64,000 bases of DNA from JBCCMQ01 sp039026235 (lineage in GTDB: Bacteria; Pseudomonadota; Alphaproteobacteria; Rhodobacterales; Rhodobacteraceae). How positions within the stretch are numbered: position 1 is the stretch's first letter; each line of letters opens with the position of its first letter. Positions 62,472-64,000 of this stretch are shown piece by piece. Both the position numbers and the translations under genes were made by a program. Under the pieces are notes generated by a model. That model ran no database searches, was not told the DNA's origin, and saw only the letters and a list, made by a program, of their open reading frames with translations. The DNA lies in contig JBCCMQ010000004.1 of the NCBI GenBank assembly GCA_039026235.1, positions 178,019-242,018 of the forward strand, in the 5' to 3' direction.

Positions 62472-64000
62472 ATGGCGCAATCACCCGACAACCCTGCCGA
62501 ACCGTTCAAGAAGGCGCTGGCTGAAACCACACGCGTTCTGGCAGACGATCGCGAACTGGGCGTGACCTATTCGGTGGACCCGCCCGGTGCCACGGACGAA
62601 CAGATCCGTCTGCCCCAGGTAAGCAGGCGGATGACGCGCGACGAGGTGTTGCTGGCCCGGGGCACGGCCGATGCCTATGCGCTGCGCCACAAGTATCATG
62701 ACATTGGTACCCACGCCCGCTATGAGCCGCAGGGCCAGATGGCGCGCGATCTTTACGAGGCGATGGAGACGGCCCGCTGCGAGGCCATCGGCGCCCGCGA
62801 CATGCCGGGCACGGCCGGCAATATCGACGCAAAGATCGGCAATGAAGCGGCCCGGCGCGGCTATGACCAGATCACCAGCGCGGCCGATGCGCCGCTGGCC
62901 GTCGCGGCGGGCTATCTGCTGCGCAATCTGGCGACCGGGCGGGAGTTGCCCAAGGGCGCGCAGAACGTGATGGAGCTGTGGCGCGAACACATTCTGGATC
63001 AGGCGGGCACGACCCTTGACGGGCTGGGCGAGGCCCTGTCGGATCAGCCCGCCTTTGCCCGGCTGGCCCGACAGATCATCGACGATCTGGGCTATGGCGA
63101 CCAGTTGGGTGACGACCCGGACGGCGAGGACGAAGAAGAAGGCTCGGACGGCGCCGAGGACGAACAGGAAAACCCCGACAGCCAAGGATCGGACGATCAG
63201 GACCAGTCCGAGGATGCCGAAGCCGCCCCCGATCAGTCGCAAGAAGATACCCAGGACGCCGCCGAGGCGCAGGTGTCGCTGGACGAAGCGGCGGACATGG
63301 AGCAGGGCGAGGAAACCGAGCTGCCCGATGGCGAGGCGCCGCTGGAACCGCCGGCGCCTTTGCCCCTGTCGGACGCCGATCCGAACTATGAGGCATTCCT
63401 GACGGATTTCGATGAAGAGATCCGCGCCGAGGATCTGGCCGAACCGGCGGAACTGGAACGGCTGCGCGCCTATCTGGACCAGCAGCTTGAACCGGTGAAG
63501 GGCGCCGTCAGCCGTCTGGCCAATAAATTGCAACGCCGGCTGCAGGCCCAGCAGAACCGGTCGTGGGAATTTGACCGCGAAGAGGGCATCCTGGATGCCG
63601 GTCGTCTGGCCCGGGTGGTGGCCAACCCGACCACGCCGCTCAGCTTCAAGGTCGAAAAGGACACCGAATTCCGGGACACGGTGGTCACGCTATTGCTGGA
63701 CAACTCGGGGTCAATGCGGGGGCGGCCGATCTCGATTGCGGCGATCTGCGCCGACGTGCTGGCACGCACGCTGGAACGCTGCCAGGTCAAGGTCGAAATC
63801 CTGGGTTTTACGACCCGTGCCTGGAAAGGCGGACAAAGCCGCGAAAAATGGCTGGCCGACGGGCGGTCCCAGACACCGGGGCGGCTCAATGATCTGCGCC
63901 ACATCATCTACAAGGCCGCCGACGCGCCCTGGCGCCGGGTGCGCCCGAACCTGGGCCTGATGATGAAAGAGGGCCTTCTGAAGGAAAACATCGACGGCGA
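62472..64000 (+). CDS. cobT: Cobaltochelatase subunit CobT (partial, C-terminus off the right edge)
   Basis: About 509 residues are visible. The N-terminal half holds the ARxxYExxExxR-like MARDLYEAMETARCEAIGAR. A long acidic stretch spans about residues 215-325 (DDPDGEDEEEGSDGAEDEQE and onward). The von Willebrand A domain begins near 400 with the MIDAS motif LLLDNSGSMRG. CobT forms a chaperone-like complex with CobS for cobalt chelation. ATG 62472 fits the family start (MAQSPDNPAEPFKKAL). The acidic insert is normal for CobT. The gene is cut by the window edge inside the VWA domain. Confidence 0.96.
   Translation, partial: MAQSPDNPAEPFKKALAETTRVLADDRELGVTYSVDPPGATDEQIRLPQVSRRMTRDEVLLARGTADAYALRHKYHDIGTHARYEPQGQMARDLYEAMETARCEAIGARDMPGTAGNIDAKIGNEAARRGYDQITSAADAPLAVAAGYLLRNLATGRELPKGAQNVMELWREHILDQAGTTLDGLGEALSDQPAFARLARQIIDDLGYGDQLGDDPDGEDEEEGSDGAEDEQENPDSQGSDDQDQSEDAEAAPDQSQEDTQDAAEAQVSLDEAADMEQGEETELPDGEAPLEPPAPLPLSDADPNYEAFLTDFDEEIRAEDLAEPAELERLRAYLDQQLEPVKGAVSRLANKLQRRLQAQQNRSWEFDREEGILDAGRLARVVANPTTPLSFKVEKDTEFRDTVVTLLLDNSGSMRGRPISIAAICADVLARTLERCQVKVEILGFTTRAWKGGQSREKWLADGRSQTPGRLNDLRHIIYKAADAPWRRVRPNLGLMMKEGLLKENIDG

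Noticed and set aside
1..64000. tRNA, rRNA, CRISPR, integrase or insertion sequence
   Set aside because: I looked for T-loop motifs, regularly spaced repeats, and transposase or integrase frames and saw none.

Overview
The window reads as a chromosome segment of a marine alphaproteobacterium of the Rhodobacterales (Roseobacter-like) lineage. The clues are high GC across most of the sequence, two secreted proteins ending in VPLPA-CTERM sorting tails, a Hint-domain protein of the roseobacter type, a two-subunit proton-translocating transhydrogenase, and a bolA / J-domain / cobS / cobT neighbourhood. I found no rRNA, tRNA, CRISPR array, integrase or transposase.

Region 1 (1-8.2 kb) is a divergent peptide or acyl-amino-acid utilisation locus. 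A double-ATPase ABC subunit, an ArgE-like deacetylase and an M20 amidohydrolase run leftward. The matching substrate-binding protein and two permeases run rightward. Region 2 (8.2-13.6 kb) holds a Hint-domain protein, a DUF3422 membrane protein, an ornithine/diaminopimelate-type decarboxylase with a long leader that contains a possible 21-codon leader peptide, and an AraC regulator. Region 3 (13.6-24.3 kb) carries a YCII protein, a sulfatase, pntAB, an ICMT-like methyltransferase, an SDR plus kynureninase pair, a D-lyxose isomerase-like protein and a class I amidotransferase hydrolase. Region 4 (24.3-34.7 kb) has glcG-like plus malate synthase G, then pepN and a run of envelope genes: an acyltransferase, a YbaY-META lipoprotein-like protein, a transglycosylase, a VPLPA protein, and finally a RidA protein.

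Region 5 (about 34.7-49.5 kb) looks like an accessory island. It is visibly AT-richer and has long gene-poor gaps and a decayed NTF2-like gene. It carries a GST, two unknown genes, a winged-helix/TolB-like/TPR membrane regulator, an ABC exporter pair, an NTF2-like protein, a LysE exporter, a secreted Ntn hydrolase, and a LysR gene divergent from DUF2798 and aldo/keto reductase genes. Three degenerate direct repeats, which look like the front half of a GFA-family gene, sit between the cargo segments. A fourth, still open GFA frame lies at the right border.

Region 6 (49.5-64 kb) returns to the conserved backbone: gatB, a palindrome cluster, a large TPR-repeat protein, a second VPLPA protein, a DUF4177 protein, bolA and a J-domain gene. 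A chemoreceptor follows, then cobS, and cobT truncated by the right edge. Three envelope or secreted proteins separate cobS from cobT. The most interesting leads are the possible sensory leader peptide of the decarboxylase, the GFA-derived dispersed repeat in the island, and the TPR protein in the gatB slot.
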